Below, in pieces: positions 32,894 through 42,004 of a stretch of DNA of 64,000 nucleotides. The notes under the pieces were generated by a model. It did no database searches, had not been told where the DNA came from, and was given only the letters and a program-made list of their open reading frames with translations. Each line of letters begins with the position of its first letter. Positions within the stretch are counted from its first letter, which is position 1. Source of the stretch: JAILLW01 sp045640525 (GTDB taxonomy: Bacteria > Bacillota > Clostridia > Lachnospirales > Lachnospiraceae). Location: the NCBI GenBank assembly GCA_045640525.1, contig JAZUFE010000002.1, positions 1 through 64,000 on the forward strand. The letters run 5' to 3'. The position numbers and the translations under genes were made by a program.

Positions 32894-35005
32894 ATGAGCG
32901 AGAAAATCGATATTGAAAAGATTTTTGGCAGTAAAGTATTCACACAGGAAAAGATGAAAGAATTGTTGCCTGATAAAGTATATCAGGAATTTCTTCGCGT
33001 TAACAATGAAGGCGGTGAGTTGTCATACGAGTCTGCCGGTGCTGTGGCCAACGCAATGAAGGAATGGGCGATAGCCAACGGAGCCACACATTATACACAT
33101 TGGTTCCAACCGCTGACGGGAATTACCGCGGAAAAGCATGACTCATTTGTTTCTCATCCCAAGGCTGACGGAAAGATGATACTTTCATTCTCGGCCAAGG
33201 AACTTATTAAGGGAGAACCCGATGCATCTTCATTTCCTTCCGGAGGCTTAAGATCAACTTTTGAAGCCAGAGGATATACGGTATGGGATACTACTTCTCC
33301 GGCGTTTTTGAAAGAAACCGCTACGGGTGTTACACTTTGCATTCCTACGGCATTTTGCTCATATACAGGCGAGGCACTTGATAAAAAGACACCTTTGCTA
33401 AGATCTATCGAAGCTATCAGTGAACAGTCTTTGAGATTAGTCAGATTGTTCGGTAATACGGAGGCCAAAAAGGTATCTGTTTCCGTAGGCGCGGAGCAGG
33501 AATACTTCTTAATAGACAGAGAGAATTATCTTAAGAGAGATGATCTTGTATTTACGGGAAGAACGTTGTTCGGTGCACAACCTCCCAAAGGTCAGGAAAT
33601 GGATGACCACTATTTCGGTGTCATCAGAGAAAGAGTCGGAAGTTTCATGGCTGACTTGAACGTTGAACTTTGGAAACTTGGTGTAACGGCTAAAACACAG
33701 CATAACGAAGCAGCTCCCGCTCAACACGAGCTTGCTCCCATATATGAAGAGGCAAATATAGCAACCGACCATAACCAGATAGTTATGGAGACAATGAAGA
33801 GAGTTGCGTTTAACCACGGATTGACATGTATACTTCATGAGAAACCGTTTGCGGGAGTCAATGGTTCGGGTAAACACAACAACTGGTCATTGGTAACCGA
33901 TAACGGAGTTAATCTTTTGGATCCGGGTAATACGCCGAACGCGAATTTCCAATTCCTTTTGGTGCTTGCCTGCATTATTAAAGCAGTTGATACACATGCC
34001 GATTTGTTAAGACAAAGTGCATCGGATCCGGGAAACGACAGACGACTCGGTGCGGATGAAGCACCGCCTGCGATTATGTCTATTTTCTTGGGAGATCAGT
34101 TGGATGATGTTGTTAAGCAGCTTGTTGAGACAGGCGAAGCTTCTCATTCTTTGGATGGCGGAGTACTCCAGACAGGTGTATCCACTCTGATGGATTTCCA
34201 AAAGGACGGAACAGACAGAAACCGTACTTCTCCGTTCGCTTTTACGGGAAATAAGTTTGAATTCAGATCGGTAGGATCTTCCGATTCGATAGGAAGTCCC
34301 AATACGATACTTAATGCGATTGTGGCAGAGGCATTTTGCGAAGCTGCGGACAGATTGGAAGCAGCTCCCAATTTCGATGATGAAGTTCATGACATAATCA
34401 AAGAATATATGACCAAGCATCAACGTGTAATCTTTAACGGTGACGGTTACTCGGAGGCATGGGTTGAGGAAGCCAAGAGACGCGGCCTTCCGAATTTAAA
34501 AACAATGGTGGATGCGGTTGACACACTCGTTACCGATAAGGCAGTAAAGTTGTTTGAGAAATTTGGAATATTTACACGCTCGGAACTTGAATCGAGAGTA
34601 GAGATTCTTTATGAATCATATTCAAAGAGCATCAACATAGAAGTTCAGACCATGATTGATATGGCTTCACGTAAATTTATTCCGGCCGGAATTAAGTATT
34701 CAAAGATACTTGCGGATACCATCAATTCAATAGAAAATACAGGAACGGATGCGAGCGTGCAGACAGAGTTGCTTGTGAAAGTACAGGCAATACTTACACA
34801 GATGAACGAAGCTCTGAAAGCGTTAAAGAACGTTGAGGATAAAGCTGTTAAGATTACCGATGCCAAAGAAAAGGCTTTTTATATCAAAGATAATGCGATT
34901 GCGGCAATGGAAAATCTTCGTAAGCCGACGGATGAACTTGAATTGATAGTTGACAAGTCTTTATGGCCGGTACCTACTTACGGTGATATGCTGTTTGAAG
35001 TTTGA
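32894..35005 (+). CDS. glnN: Glutamine synthetase type III
   Basis: A 703-residue GSIII enzyme, ATP + glutamate + ammonia to glutamine. Family features are the GATHYTHWFQPLTG stretch (about 58-71), FPSGGLRSTFEARGY (about 114), GAEQEYFLID (about 198), a HNE motif in KTQHNEAAPAQHELAP, and GSGKHNNWSL near 335. Length fits GSIII (about 700), far longer than GSI. It lies 16 nt after the U32 gene with RBS CGGAGGA and is the main ammonia-assimilating enzyme in many Lachnospiraceae. Confidence 0.96.
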   Translation: MSEKIDIEKIFGSKVFTQEKMKELLPDKVYQEFLRVNNEGGELSYESAGAVANAMKEWAIANGATHYTHWFQPLTGITAEKHDSFVSHPKADGKMILSFSAKELIKGEPDASSFPSGGLRSTFEARGYTVWDTTSPAFLKETATGVTLCIPTAFCSYTGEALDKKTPLLRSIEAISEQSLRLVRLFGNTEAKKVSVSVGAEQEYFLIDRENYLKRDDLVFTGRTLFGAQPPKGQEMDDHYFGVIRERVGSFMADLNVELWKLGVTAKTQHNEAAPAQHELAPIYEEANIATDHNQIVMETMKRVAFNHGLTCILHEKPFAGVNGSGKHNNWSLVTDNGVNLLDPGNTPNANFQFLLVLACIIKAVDTHADLLRQSASDPGNDRRLGADEAPPAIMSIFLGDQLDDVVKQLVETGEASHSLDGGVLQTGVSTLMDFQKDGTDRNRTSPFAFTGNKFEFRSVGSSDSIGSPNTILNAIVAEAFCEAADRLEAAPNFDDEVHDIIKEYMTKHQRVIFNGDGYSEAWVEEAKRRGLPNLKTMVDAVDTLVTDKAVKLFEKFGIFTRSELESRVEILYESYSKSINIEVQTMIDMASRKFIPAGIKYSKILADTINSIENTGTDASVQTELLVKVQAILTQMNEALKALKNVEDKAVKITDAKEKAFYIKDNAIAAMENLRKPTDELELIVDKSLWPVPTYGDMLFEV

Positions 35006-35019
35006 TTTTGGAGGAGAGA

Positions 35020-35694
35020 ATGAAATACTTTTTTAGCGGAAAAATAGAAAAGCAGGGAAATTTGTACTGCATTCATTTACCTTTCAATGTATGGGAGGTA
35101 TGTAAACAAAGAGATTTGATTAATGCAGAGCTTTTGTTGGATAACAAATTCGTTAATTGTGAGCTTATCCCGGAAGAAAAGGGTAATTATCAGATTCAGA
35201 TTAAGGATGAGGACGTTACTACCAATGTGGATACTACCAAGGTGCATAAGCTGCTTCTTCACATTGGCGGTTCGTTGATTAAAATCGATCAGAACAGCCC
35301 GTACTCAATAGATAAGCCTATCAGAAAAATTGATAACGTGGATATCATAATTCAGCCGATGGACGGAACCTGCGGACAGACCGTGGTAGCAATGCTGGCA
35401 GGTGTAACGATTGCCGAGGTTTGTTCGGCGATGGGATGCCGTGAATGGCAGGCAACAATGGGGTTGGTAATTTCAGCATTAAATTATTACGGAATCGATC
35501 ATTCTGACATAATCATTTATACGGAAGGTGAACCTACAACACTGCCTAAGTGCGCTGTGCTTATGGAGAAAATGGGAAGGTTCTGTCACTATCTTTTATA
35601 TTTCAACGGAAAATACTACGATCCGAACGACGGTGTTATGGATGACTATGATCAATCCAAGTTGTTGGGATATCTTGAAATCAGAATTGACTAG
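35020..35694 (+). CDS. Two-domain protein: DUF1905-like N-terminus and papain-fold (C39-like) C-terminus
   Basis: A 224-residue cytoplasmic protein with no signal peptide. Residues 1-85 resemble DUF1905 (MKYFFSGKIEKQGN start, beta-rich). Residues 108-215 look like a C39/papain-fold domain: PMDGTCGQT with Cys118, FCHYLLYFNGKYYDPNDG with His190 and Asp201, the spacing expected of a Cys-His-Asp triad. It may be a peptidase or an inactive structural relative. ATG 35020 is chosen for GGAGGAG just upstream. It sits between GSIII and an aminotransferase; a link to nitrogen metabolism is only contextual. Confidence 0.6.
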   Translation: MKYFFSGKIEKQGNLYCIHLPFNVWEVCKQRDLINAELLLDNKFVNCELIPEEKGNYQIQIKDEDVTTNVDTTKVHKLLLHIGGSLIKIDQNSPYSIDKPIRKIDNVDIIIQPMDGTCGQTVVAMLAGVTIAEVCSAMGCREWQATMGLVISALNYYGIDHSDIIIYTEGEPTTLPKCAVLMEKMGRFCHYLLYFNGKYYDPNDGVMDDYDQSKLLGYLEIRID

Positions 35695-35703
35695 GAGCAG
35701 GAA

Positions 35704-36891
35704 ATGATAAACGAACAATATAAAGCAATGTTACAAGGTAAATCGGTTATAAGACAGTTGTCCGAATTTGCAACCGAAAGAGGAAAACAAATCGGATATG
35801 AGAATGTATTTGATTACAGTTTGGGAAATCCTTCGGTTCCTGTCCCTGAGGCATTTAACGAGGGTATTAAGGAAATGCTTGATACCATGACTTCAATGGA
35901 ACTTCACGGATACAGTCCTTCGGTGGGAATAGCTTCGGTTAAGGATGCTATAGCCAAAAGCCTGAACGAACGCTTTGGAATGAATTATACGGGAAATCAT
36001 ATATTCCCGACATCAGGTGCTGCCGGAGCCGTTGCACACGCGGTAAGATGCGTAACCAAACCGGGTGATGAAGTTTTGACATTTGCTCCATATTTTCCGG
36101 AGTACAATCCGTACATTAATACATCGGGAGCTGTATTAAAAGTGGTTCCTGCCAATACCAAAGATTTTCAAATCAATTTTGAAGAACTTGATAAAATGTT
36201 TAATCCCAAGGTTGCGGCACTTCTTATTAACACTCCGAATAATCCGTCAGGTGTTGTATACAGTTCACAGACCATTTCGCTCCTTGCAGACTACTTATAT
36301 AAGAAAGAAAAAGAATACGGACATGATATCTTTATCATTTCCGATGAGCCATACAGAGAAATAGTATTTGACGGGGTTGATGCTCCGTATGTTTCCAAGT
36401 TTTATGATAATACGCTCTCGTGTTACTCATATTCGAAATCACTCTCTTTGCCGGGTGAAAGAATAGGATATGTTGCGGCTAATCCGAAGTGTACGGATGC
36501 TGAACTGATTAGTGCCATATGCTCGCAGATATCAAGAGGCATAGGTCACAATTGCCCGTCTTCGATGATGCAGTACGGAGTTGTTAAGGTGCTGAATCAG
36601 ACTTCAGATATGTCGGTTTATGAAACCAATATGAACATTCTTTATAATGAGTTGATTTCTTTGGGATTTGAAGTTGTCAAGCCGGGCGGAACATTTTATA
36701 TTTTCCCCAAGGCACTTGAAGAGGATGCGGTTGCGTTCTGCAACAAAGCTAAAGATTATGATTTAATACTGGTTCCTTCGGACAGCTTCGGTGTTAAGGG
36801 ATACTTCAGAATGGCATACTGTATTGATACTCAAAAGGTAGAAAGATCATTGGTTGCTTTGCGTAAGTTTGTTAATGAGTGCTATCGATAA
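35704..36891 (+). CDS. PLP-dependent aminotransferase, class I/II
   Basis: A 395-residue fold-type I aminotransferase. Visible are SLGNPSVPVPEAF (about 40), the cofactor loop SGAAGAVAHAVR (about 103), NTPNNPSGVVY (about 178), DEPYREIVF (about 219), the PLP lysine in SYSKSLSLPGERIGY (about 243) and the C-terminal Arg region YFRMAYC. The substrate is not clear; it resembles the aspartate/aromatic group. It follows the DUF1905-like gene by 9 nt in an operon with GSIII. Confidence 0.88.
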   Translation: MINEQYKAMLQGKSVIRQLSEFATERGKQIGYENVFDYSLGNPSVPVPEAFNEGIKEMLDTMTSMELHGYSPSVGIASVKDAIAKSLNERFGMNYTGNHIFPTSGAAGAVAHAVRCVTKPGDEVLTFAPYFPEYNPYINTSGAVLKVVPANTKDFQINFEELDKMFNPKVAALLINTPNNPSGVVYSSQTISLLADYLYKKEKEYGHDIFIISDEPYREIVFDGVDAPYVSKFYDNTLSCYSYSKSLSLPGERIGYVAANPKCTDAELISAICSQISRGIGHNCPSSMMQYGVVKVLNQTSDMSVYETNMNILYNELISLGFEVVKPGGTFYIFPKALEEDAVAFCNKAKDYDLILVPSDSFGVKGYFRMAYCIDTQKVERSLVALRKFVNECYR

Positions 36892-36907
36892 TTGATGCGG
36901 AGGTTGT

Positions 36908-37567
36908 ATGTCTTCAACAGTTAAAAAGTCATTGATATTTACCGGGATTTTGCTGGTGGTTTTCACCATATATACAATATGTGTATTAAGGGTTGATGTC
37001 GCACCGATAGGAGTTGAAAATACGGACATAGGCTTTTCGACAATAAACGGTGCCTTCAAAGAAGCCATAGGAATGAATTCGGTATTCTACAATATATCCA
37101 AATATTTGGGATACCTTTCTTTTGCACTTGTCGGACTGTTTGCAATCCTGGCATTGGCACAAATGATTACGCGCAAGGGCATTTTAAAGGCAGATAAAGA
37201 TTTATATATTCTCGGAGTGTTCTATATCTTTGTAATTATCTGCTACGTATTCTTCGAAATGGTTGTTGTCAATTACAGACCATGGGATTTGGGTGAAGGA
37301 TTGGAAGCGTCGTATCCTTCGTCGCATACCATGCTTGCGATTTGTGTATTCTCTACCGGTGCCTTTCAGTTGAAATCGCGAATCAAGGATGAGAAGATAA
37401 GAAAAATATGCGTTGCGGTTTGCGTGCTGGTTATGGCATTGATAATCGTATGCCGTACATTGTCGGGCGTCCATTGGTTCACGGACATACTTGGCGGAAT
37501 ATTGCTTAGTGCATTTTTGGTTTCCGAATATGTAAGTATGATACTTATGTATAGAGATAAAATCTGA
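36908..37567 (+). CDS. PAP2-superfamily membrane phosphatase
   Basis: A 219-residue polytopic protein with about six hydrophobic helices. The three PAP2 motifs are recognisable: NYRPW (about 119-123), PSSH (about 137-140) and CRTLSGVHWFTDIL (about 178-191) with catalytic His. Such enzymes remove phosphate from lipid pyrophosphates (for example undecaprenyl-PP) or phosphatidate; the exact substrate is unknown. RBS CGGAGG precedes ATG 36908. End of the long operon begun at 27443. Confidence 0.85.
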   Translation: MSSTVKKSLIFTGILLVVFTIYTICVLRVDVAPIGVENTDIGFSTINGAFKEAIGMNSVFYNISKYLGYLSFALVGLFAILALAQMITRKGILKADKDLYILGVFYIFVIICYVFFEMVVVNYRPWDLGEGLEASYPSSHTMLAICVFSTGAFQLKSRIKDEKIRKICVAVCVLVMALIIVCRTLSGVHWFTDILGGILLSAFLVSEYVSMILMYRDKI

Positions 37568-37632
37568 CACACGCGTCACAAAATGAATTGAAAAGATATT
37601 ATCATCATATAAAAATAAATTTGCCAAATTTG

Positions 37633-37661
37633 TTGACAAAAGTTTTCTTATAGGTTATGGT
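37633..37661 (+). promoter_or_regulatory. Strong promoter of the H1-like gene
   Basis: Perfect TTGACA (37633-37638), 17-nt spacer, TATGGT (37656-37661), 72 nt before the start codon; the RBS AAAGGAG is also strong. Confidence 0.75.
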
Positions 37662-37733
37662 AAGCCTTGAAAGAGAATCTATGTGTAACTATTACATTTG
37701 TACGTGATAAGCATTTTTGAAAGGAGATTTATC

Positions 37734-38234
37734 ATGGCAGAAGAAAAGAAGGCAAAAGTTATCGCTAAGGTAACTCCTATTGCCGAAGCTAAGAAAGAAG
37801 AAGTTAAGGCTGCAGAGCCTAAGAAAGAAGAAGTTAAGAAAGCACCTGCTAAGAAAGCAGCACCTGCTAAGAAAGCAGCACCTGCTAAAAAGACAGCACC
37901 TGCTAAGAAAGCTACAACAGCTAAGGCAGCAGCAACAAAGGCAGTTGCAGCAAAGAAGGCACCTGCTAAGAAAGCAGCACCTGCTAAGAAGGCAGCTCCT
38001 GCTAAGAAAGCAGCTCCCGCTAAGGCAGCAGCTGCAAAGACAGTTGTTAATTTCGAATTTGGCGGAAAGTCATATACTCCCGATGATTTGGTTAATATCG
38101 CAAAGGATGTTTGGAAGTATGATTTGAACGGTAAGGCAGCTGATTTCAAGTCAGTTGAATTGTACGTTAAGCCTGAAGAGAATACAACATACTACGTTAT
38201 CAACGGAGATGTTACAGGTTCATTCTTCATCTAA
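37734..38234 (+). CDS. Histone H1-like Ala/Lys/Pro-rich protein with DUF6465-type C-terminus
   Basis: A 166-residue protein. Residues 1-102 are low-complexity and very basic, with about a dozen copies of a KKAAPA-like pentad (PAKKA) as in eukaryotic H1 tails and bacterial Hc1-like proteins. Residues 103-166 form a compact domain (NFEFGGKSYTPDDLV, then WKYDLNGKAADF and YYVINGDVTGSFFI) that I place in DUF6465. It probably binds DNA or another polyanion; the tail may fold or anchor it. It has a strong promoter, RBS and terminator and biased codons, so is likely abundant. An opposite-strand Ala-rich ORF is a shadow. Confidence 0.85.
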   Translation: MAEEKKAKVIAKVTPIAEAKKEEVKAAEPKKEEVKKAPAKKAAPAKKAAPAKKTAPAKKATTAKAAATKAVAAKKAPAKKAAPAKKAAPAKKAAPAKAAAAKTVVNFEFGGKSYTPDDLVNIAKDVWKYDLNGKAADFKSVELYVKPEENTTYYVINGDVTGSFFI

Positions 38235-38251
38235 TTTGTAATAAGCTGATT

Positions 38252-38281
38252 GGGACAGTCCGGTTGGGCTGTCCTTTTTTT
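38252..38281 (+). terminator. Rho-independent terminator after the H1-like gene
   Basis: GGACAG (38253-38258) pairs with CTGTCC (38269-38274), followed by seven T residues. Confidence 0.88.
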
Positions 38282-38349
38282 GCGCCTTGAGGATAGAAAT
38301 TCTTAATAATTGCTTCCGAAAGTTTATGTTTTCTTAAGAATTCAACCTA

Positions 38350-38378
38350 TTGACACATATGGGTGGAGGTGTTAAGTT
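38350..38378 (+). promoter_or_regulatory. Heat-shock operon promoter
   Basis: Perfect TTGACA (38350-38355), 17-nt spacer, TAAGTT (38373-38378), with the CIRCE element centred about 30 nt downstream. Confidence 0.75.
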
Positions 38379-38394
38379 ATACATGGAATTAATA

Positions 38395-38421
38395 CTAGCA
38401 CTCTAAAAGGTTGAGTGCTAA
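38395..38421 (+). promoter_or_regulatory. CIRCE operator (HrcA binding site)
   Basis: TAGCACTC (38396-38403), 9-nt spacer, GAGTGCTA (38413-38420), matching the CIRCE consensus except for the first base of the left arm. It lies between the promoter and hrcA, so HrcA should repress its own operon. Confidence 0.95.
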
Positions 38422-38445
38422 CAACACAAATGATTGGTATGTGCC

Positions 38446-39474
38446 ATGGAATTAGATGATAGAAAAATCAAAATACTTCATGCCATAATCCGTAACTATT
38501 TGGAAACGGGAGAGCCTGTCGGCAGCAGAACGATTTCTAAATATACCGATTTGGAATTGAGTCCTGCTACAATACGAAATGAAATGTCGGACCTTGAAGA
38601 GATGGGCTATATCATACAGCCTCATACTTCGGCAGGAAGAATTCCGTCAGACAAAGGTTATCGACTTTATGTAGATAACATGATGGAAGCCAAAGACAAG
38701 GAAATCGAAGAACTTCGCGAGGTTATTCTCGAGCGTGAAGAGAAGATGGACAGCATGCTAAAAAGTGTTGCCAAGGTTTTGGCCAACAATACCAATTATG
38801 CCACGATGGTAACGGCACCTGCGGTCAAGGGGAATAAAATCAAATTCCTGCAATTGTCGAGAATGGATGAGATGCAGATTCTTGCGGTTGTAGTTGCGGA
38901 AGGAAATGTTATCAAAAATAATGTAATTCAGCTTGATGAAGAGTTAACCGATGAGACATTGTTGAAGCTGAACCTTTTGCTTAACACCAATCTTTGCGGT
39001 AAGGCCATCGAGGAAATTAATCTTCCTATGATAACAATAATGAAGCAGCAGGCCGGAATGCATTCGGATGTTGTCTCAAACGTTATAGATGCAATTGCCG
39101 ATTCAATAAAGATAGATGATGATCTTCAGATATACACATCCGGTGCAACCAACATATTTAAGTATCCGGAATTGTCGGATAACCAAAAAGCTTCGGACAT
39201 AATACATACATTTGAAGAAAAGCAGTTACTTACCGAACTCGTTAATGAATCACTTTCAAACGAATCCAAGACAGGCATTCAGGTGTACATCGGAGAAGAA
39301 ACTCCTGTACAGACGATGAAAGACTGCAGCGTTGTGACGGCAACGTATGAACTCGGTGAAGGAATGAAAGGAACTATCGGAATCGTAGGACCTAAACGAA
39401 TGGATTATGACAAGGTTGTCAGTACATTAAAAGATATAACACATCAGCTTGATGAATTATATAAAAGAAAGTAA
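38446..39474 (+). CDS. hrcA: Heat-inducible transcriptional repressor HrcA
   Basis: A 342-residue repressor. N-terminal winged helix (MELDDRKIKILHAIIRNYLETGEPVGSRTI, given as residues 1-30 region; ATIRNEMSDLEEMGYI about 45-60), and the HrcA core further on with LLLNTNLCGKAIEE. It binds CIRCE and needs GroEL for activity in other bacteria. ATG 38446 is preferred on conservation; the RBS is weak. It is the first gene of hrcA-grpE-dnaK-dnaJ, 25 nt after the CIRCE operator. Confidence 0.95.
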   Translation: MELDDRKIKILHAIIRNYLETGEPVGSRTISKYTDLELSPATIRNEMSDLEEMGYIIQPHTSAGRIPSDKGYRLYVDNMMEAKDKEIEELREVILEREEKMDSMLKSVAKVLANNTNYATMVTAPAVKGNKIKFLQLSRMDEMQILAVVVAEGNVIKNNVIQLDEELTDETLLKLNLLLNTNLCGKAIEEINLPMITIMKQQAGMHSDVVSNVIDAIADSIKIDDDLQIYTSGATNIFKYPELSDNQKASDIIHTFEEKQLLTELVNESLSNESKTGIQVYIGEETPVQTMKDCSVVTATYELGEGMKGTIGIVGPKRMDYDKVVSTLKDITHQLDELYKRK

Positions 39475-39486
39475 CGGAGGAGAGAA

Positions 39487-40080
39487 ATGGAAGATAACGA
39501 AAAGCTCAATGAAGAGCTCCAGGAAGAAAAAGAAACAATTGCAGGAGATGAACCTGTAGAGGATACACAAAGCGAATCGGAACAATCAGGTGAAGACGAT
39601 AAGAAAGCATCAAAGAAAAAGGCAAAAGCCGATAAGAAGAACGATGCCATGAAAGAGAAAGTCGAAGAACTTGAAGATAAGGTTAAACGTCAGCTTGCCG
39701 AGTTTGAGAATTTCAGAAATCGAACGGAAAAGGAAAAGGCTCAGATGTTTGAAACGGGAGCCAAATCTGTTATAGAGAAGATACTTCCCGTTGTGGACAA
39801 TTTCGAAAGAGGACTTGCAACAGTTCCGGAAGAAGATAAGGGTAAGCCCTTTAATGAAGGAATGGAAATGATATATAAGCAGTTGATGACGGAACTTGAT
39901 AAATTGGAAGTTAAGCCGATTGAAGCTGTGGGTTGTGAGTTCAATCCTGATATTCACAACGCGGTCATGCAGGTCGAATCCGAAGAATATGACACAGGTG
40001 TCATAGCACAAGAATTACAAAAAGGTTATACCTATCGCGGACAGGTGGTACGTCACTCTATGGTAGCGGTAGTTCAATAA
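39487..40080 (+). CDS. grpE: Nucleotide exchange factor GrpE
   Basis: A 197-residue co-chaperone. Long acidic/basic N-terminal extension (1-55), coiled coil (about 58-90), then the GrpE beta domain with FENFRNRTEKEK (about 76-87), VVDNFERGL (about 101-109) and the C-terminal GYTYRGQVVRHSMVAV signature. It releases ADP from DnaK. RBS GGAGGAG precedes ATG 39487, 12 nt after hrcA. Confidence 0.95.
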   Translation: MEDNEKLNEELQEEKETIAGDEPVEDTQSESEQSGEDDKKASKKKAKADKKNDAMKEKVEELEDKVKRQLAEFENFRNRTEKEKAQMFETGAKSVIEKILPVVDNFERGLATVPEEDKGKPFNEGMEMIYKQLMTELDKLEVKPIEAVGCEFNPDIHNAVMQVESEEYDTGVIAQELQKGYTYRGQVVRHSMVAVVQ

Positions 40081-40118
40081 GTAAACAATCATTCACATAA
40101 ATTTAGGAGGAAATGAAT

Positions 40119-42002
40119 ATGAGCAAGATTATTGGTATTGATTTAGGAACAACCAACAGCTGTGTTGCTGTTATGGAAGGTGGTAAACCCACTGTTATCG
40201 CTAATGCGGAAGGAGCAAGAACAACACCTTCTGTTGTGGCTTTTACTAAGACAGGTGAAAGACTTATCGGTGAACCTGCCAAGCGTCAGGCAGTTACAAA
40301 TGCCGAGAAGACAATTTCTTCAATCAAAAGAGATATGGGTACCGACAATGGAAGAAACATTGACGATAAGAAGTACTCACCTCAGCAGATTTCAGCCATG
40401 ATTCTTCAGAAATTAAAAGCCGATGCCGAAAGCTATCTTGGTGAGAAGGTAAGTGAAGCTGTTATTACCGTACCTGCTTACTTCAATGATGCTCAGCGTC
40501 AGGCAACCAAGGACGCAGGTAAGATTGCAGGTCTTGATGTTAAGAGAATCATTAACGAGCCTACGGCAGCAGCTTTGGCATACGGTCTTGATAACGAAAA
40601 AGAACAGAAGATTATGGTATACGATTTAGGTGGTGGTACATTCGATGTATCAATTATCGAAATCGGTGACGGTGTTATTGAAGTATTGGCTACCAACGGT
40701 GATACACATCTTGGTGGTGATGATTTTGATAACAAATTGACTCAGTATATGATTGATGAGTTTAAGAAGCAGGAAGGTGTAGATCTTTCAACAGATAAGA
40801 TGGCACTTCAGAGATTAAAGGAAGCAGCTGAGAAGGCTAAGAAAGAACTTTCTTCAGCAACAACAACAAATATTAATCTTCCTTTCATTACAGCTACAGC
40901 AGAAGGCCCCAAGCACTTTGACATGAATCTTACAAGAGCTAAGTTTGATGAGCTGACTCATGATTTGGTAGAAAGAACTGCAATTCCTGTACAGAATGCC
41001 ATGAAAGATGCAGGATTAAACAACTCAGATATAGGTCAGGTATTGCTGGTAGGTGGTTCAACACGTATTCCTGCAGTACAGGATAAGGTTAAACAGTTAA
41101 CAGGTAAGGAACCTTCCAAGACATTGAATCCCGATGAGTGTGTTGCACTCGGTGCTTCAATTCAGGGTGGTAAATTGGCAGGTGATGCCGGTGCCGGAGA
41201 AATCCTTCTTCTTGATGTAACACCTTTATCTTTGTCAATTGAGACAATGGGTGGAGTTGCTACAAGACTTATTGAAAGAAATACAACAATTCCTACCAAG
41301 AAGAGCCAGGTATTCTCAACCGCAGCAGACAATCAGTCAGCAGTTGATATTAACGTATTACAGGGTGAGCGACAGTTCGCCAAGGATAATAAGTCATTAG
41401 GACAGTTCAGACTTGACGGTATTGCTCCCGCTCCTCGTGGTATACCTCAGATCGAAGTAACTTTCGACATTGATGCTAACGGTATCGTTAATGTATCAGC
41501 TAAGGATTTGGGAACAGGTAAGGAGCAGCATATTACAATTACAGCCGGTTCAAACATGTCTGATGAAGATATCGATAAGGCTGTTAAGGAAGCTCAGGAA
41601 TTTGAAGCACAGGATAAGAAGCGTAAGGAAGCAATCGATACAAGAAATGATGCCGATTCGTTCGTATTCCAGACAGAAAAGGCATTGACAGATGTAGGTG
41701 ATAAGATTTCCGCTGACGAGAAGTCTGCAGTAGAAGCAGATATTCAGGCTGTTAAAGATATTCTTGAAAGAACCAAGGATCAGGAAATGTCTGATGCGGA
41801 TCTTGATGAACTTAAGGCAGCTAAAGAAAAACTTACCAATTCGGCACAGGGTGTATTCACCAAGATGTACGAATCTATGCAGCAGGCTCAGGGAGCACAG
41901 GGTGCAGGCCCCGATATGTCAGGATTCGCACAGGGCGCCGATAGCGCAGAAAGTCAGCAGGATGAAGGGGATGTAGTTGACGGAGACTACAGAGAGGTAT
42001 AA
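40119..42002 (+). CDS. dnaK: Chaperone DnaK (Hsp70)
   Basis: A 627-residue Hsp70. ATPase domain begins MSKIIGIDLGTTNSCVAVM; the phosphate loops IGIDLGTTNS and DLGGGTFDVSI (about 170), the linker LLLDVTPLSLSIE (about 364-376) and the substrate domain with ERNTTIPTKK follow; the C-terminus is a Gln/Gly-rich tail ending GDVVDGDYREV. Start 40119 is preferred to the in-frame ATG 40113 because AGGAGG (40105-40110) leaves 8 nt. It lacks no key residues. Confidence 0.97.
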   Translation: MSKIIGIDLGTTNSCVAVMEGGKPTVIANAEGARTTPSVVAFTKTGERLIGEPAKRQAVTNAEKTISSIKRDMGTDNGRNIDDKKYSPQQISAMILQKLKADAESYLGEKVSEAVITVPAYFNDAQRQATKDAGKIAGLDVKRIINEPTAAALAYGLDNEKEQKIMVYDLGGGTFDVSIIEIGDGVIEVLATNGDTHLGGDDFDNKLTQYMIDEFKKQEGVDLSTDKMALQRLKEAAEKAKKELSSATTTNINLPFITATAEGPKHFDMNLTRAKFDELTHDLVERTAIPVQNAMKDAGLNNSDIGQVLLVGGSTRIPAVQDKVKQLTGKEPSKTLNPDECVALGASIQGGKLAGDAGAGEILLLDVTPLSLSIETMGGVATRLIERNTTIPTKKSQVFSTAADNQSAVDINVLQGERQFAKDNKSLGQFRLDGIAPAPRGIPQIEVTFDIDANGIVNVSAKDLGTGKEQHITITAGSNMSDEDIDKAVKEAQEFEAQDKKRKEAIDTRNDADSFVFQTEKALTDVGDKISADEKSAVEADIQAVKDILERTKDQEMSDADLDELKAAKEKLTNSAQGVFTKMYESMQQAQGAQGAGPDMSGFAQGADSAESQQDEGDVVDGDYREV

Positions 42003-42004
42003 TC

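Noticed and set aside
37202..37639. 145-codon minus-strand frame opposite the PAP2 gene
   Set aside because: Shadow of a membrane protein gene with clear catalytic motifs; it has no RBS.
37679..38149. Ala/Phe-rich open frame opposite the H1-like gene (minus strand)
   Set aside because: It mirrors the repetitive lysine codons of the real gene, which has the promoter, RBS, terminator and a conserved tail.
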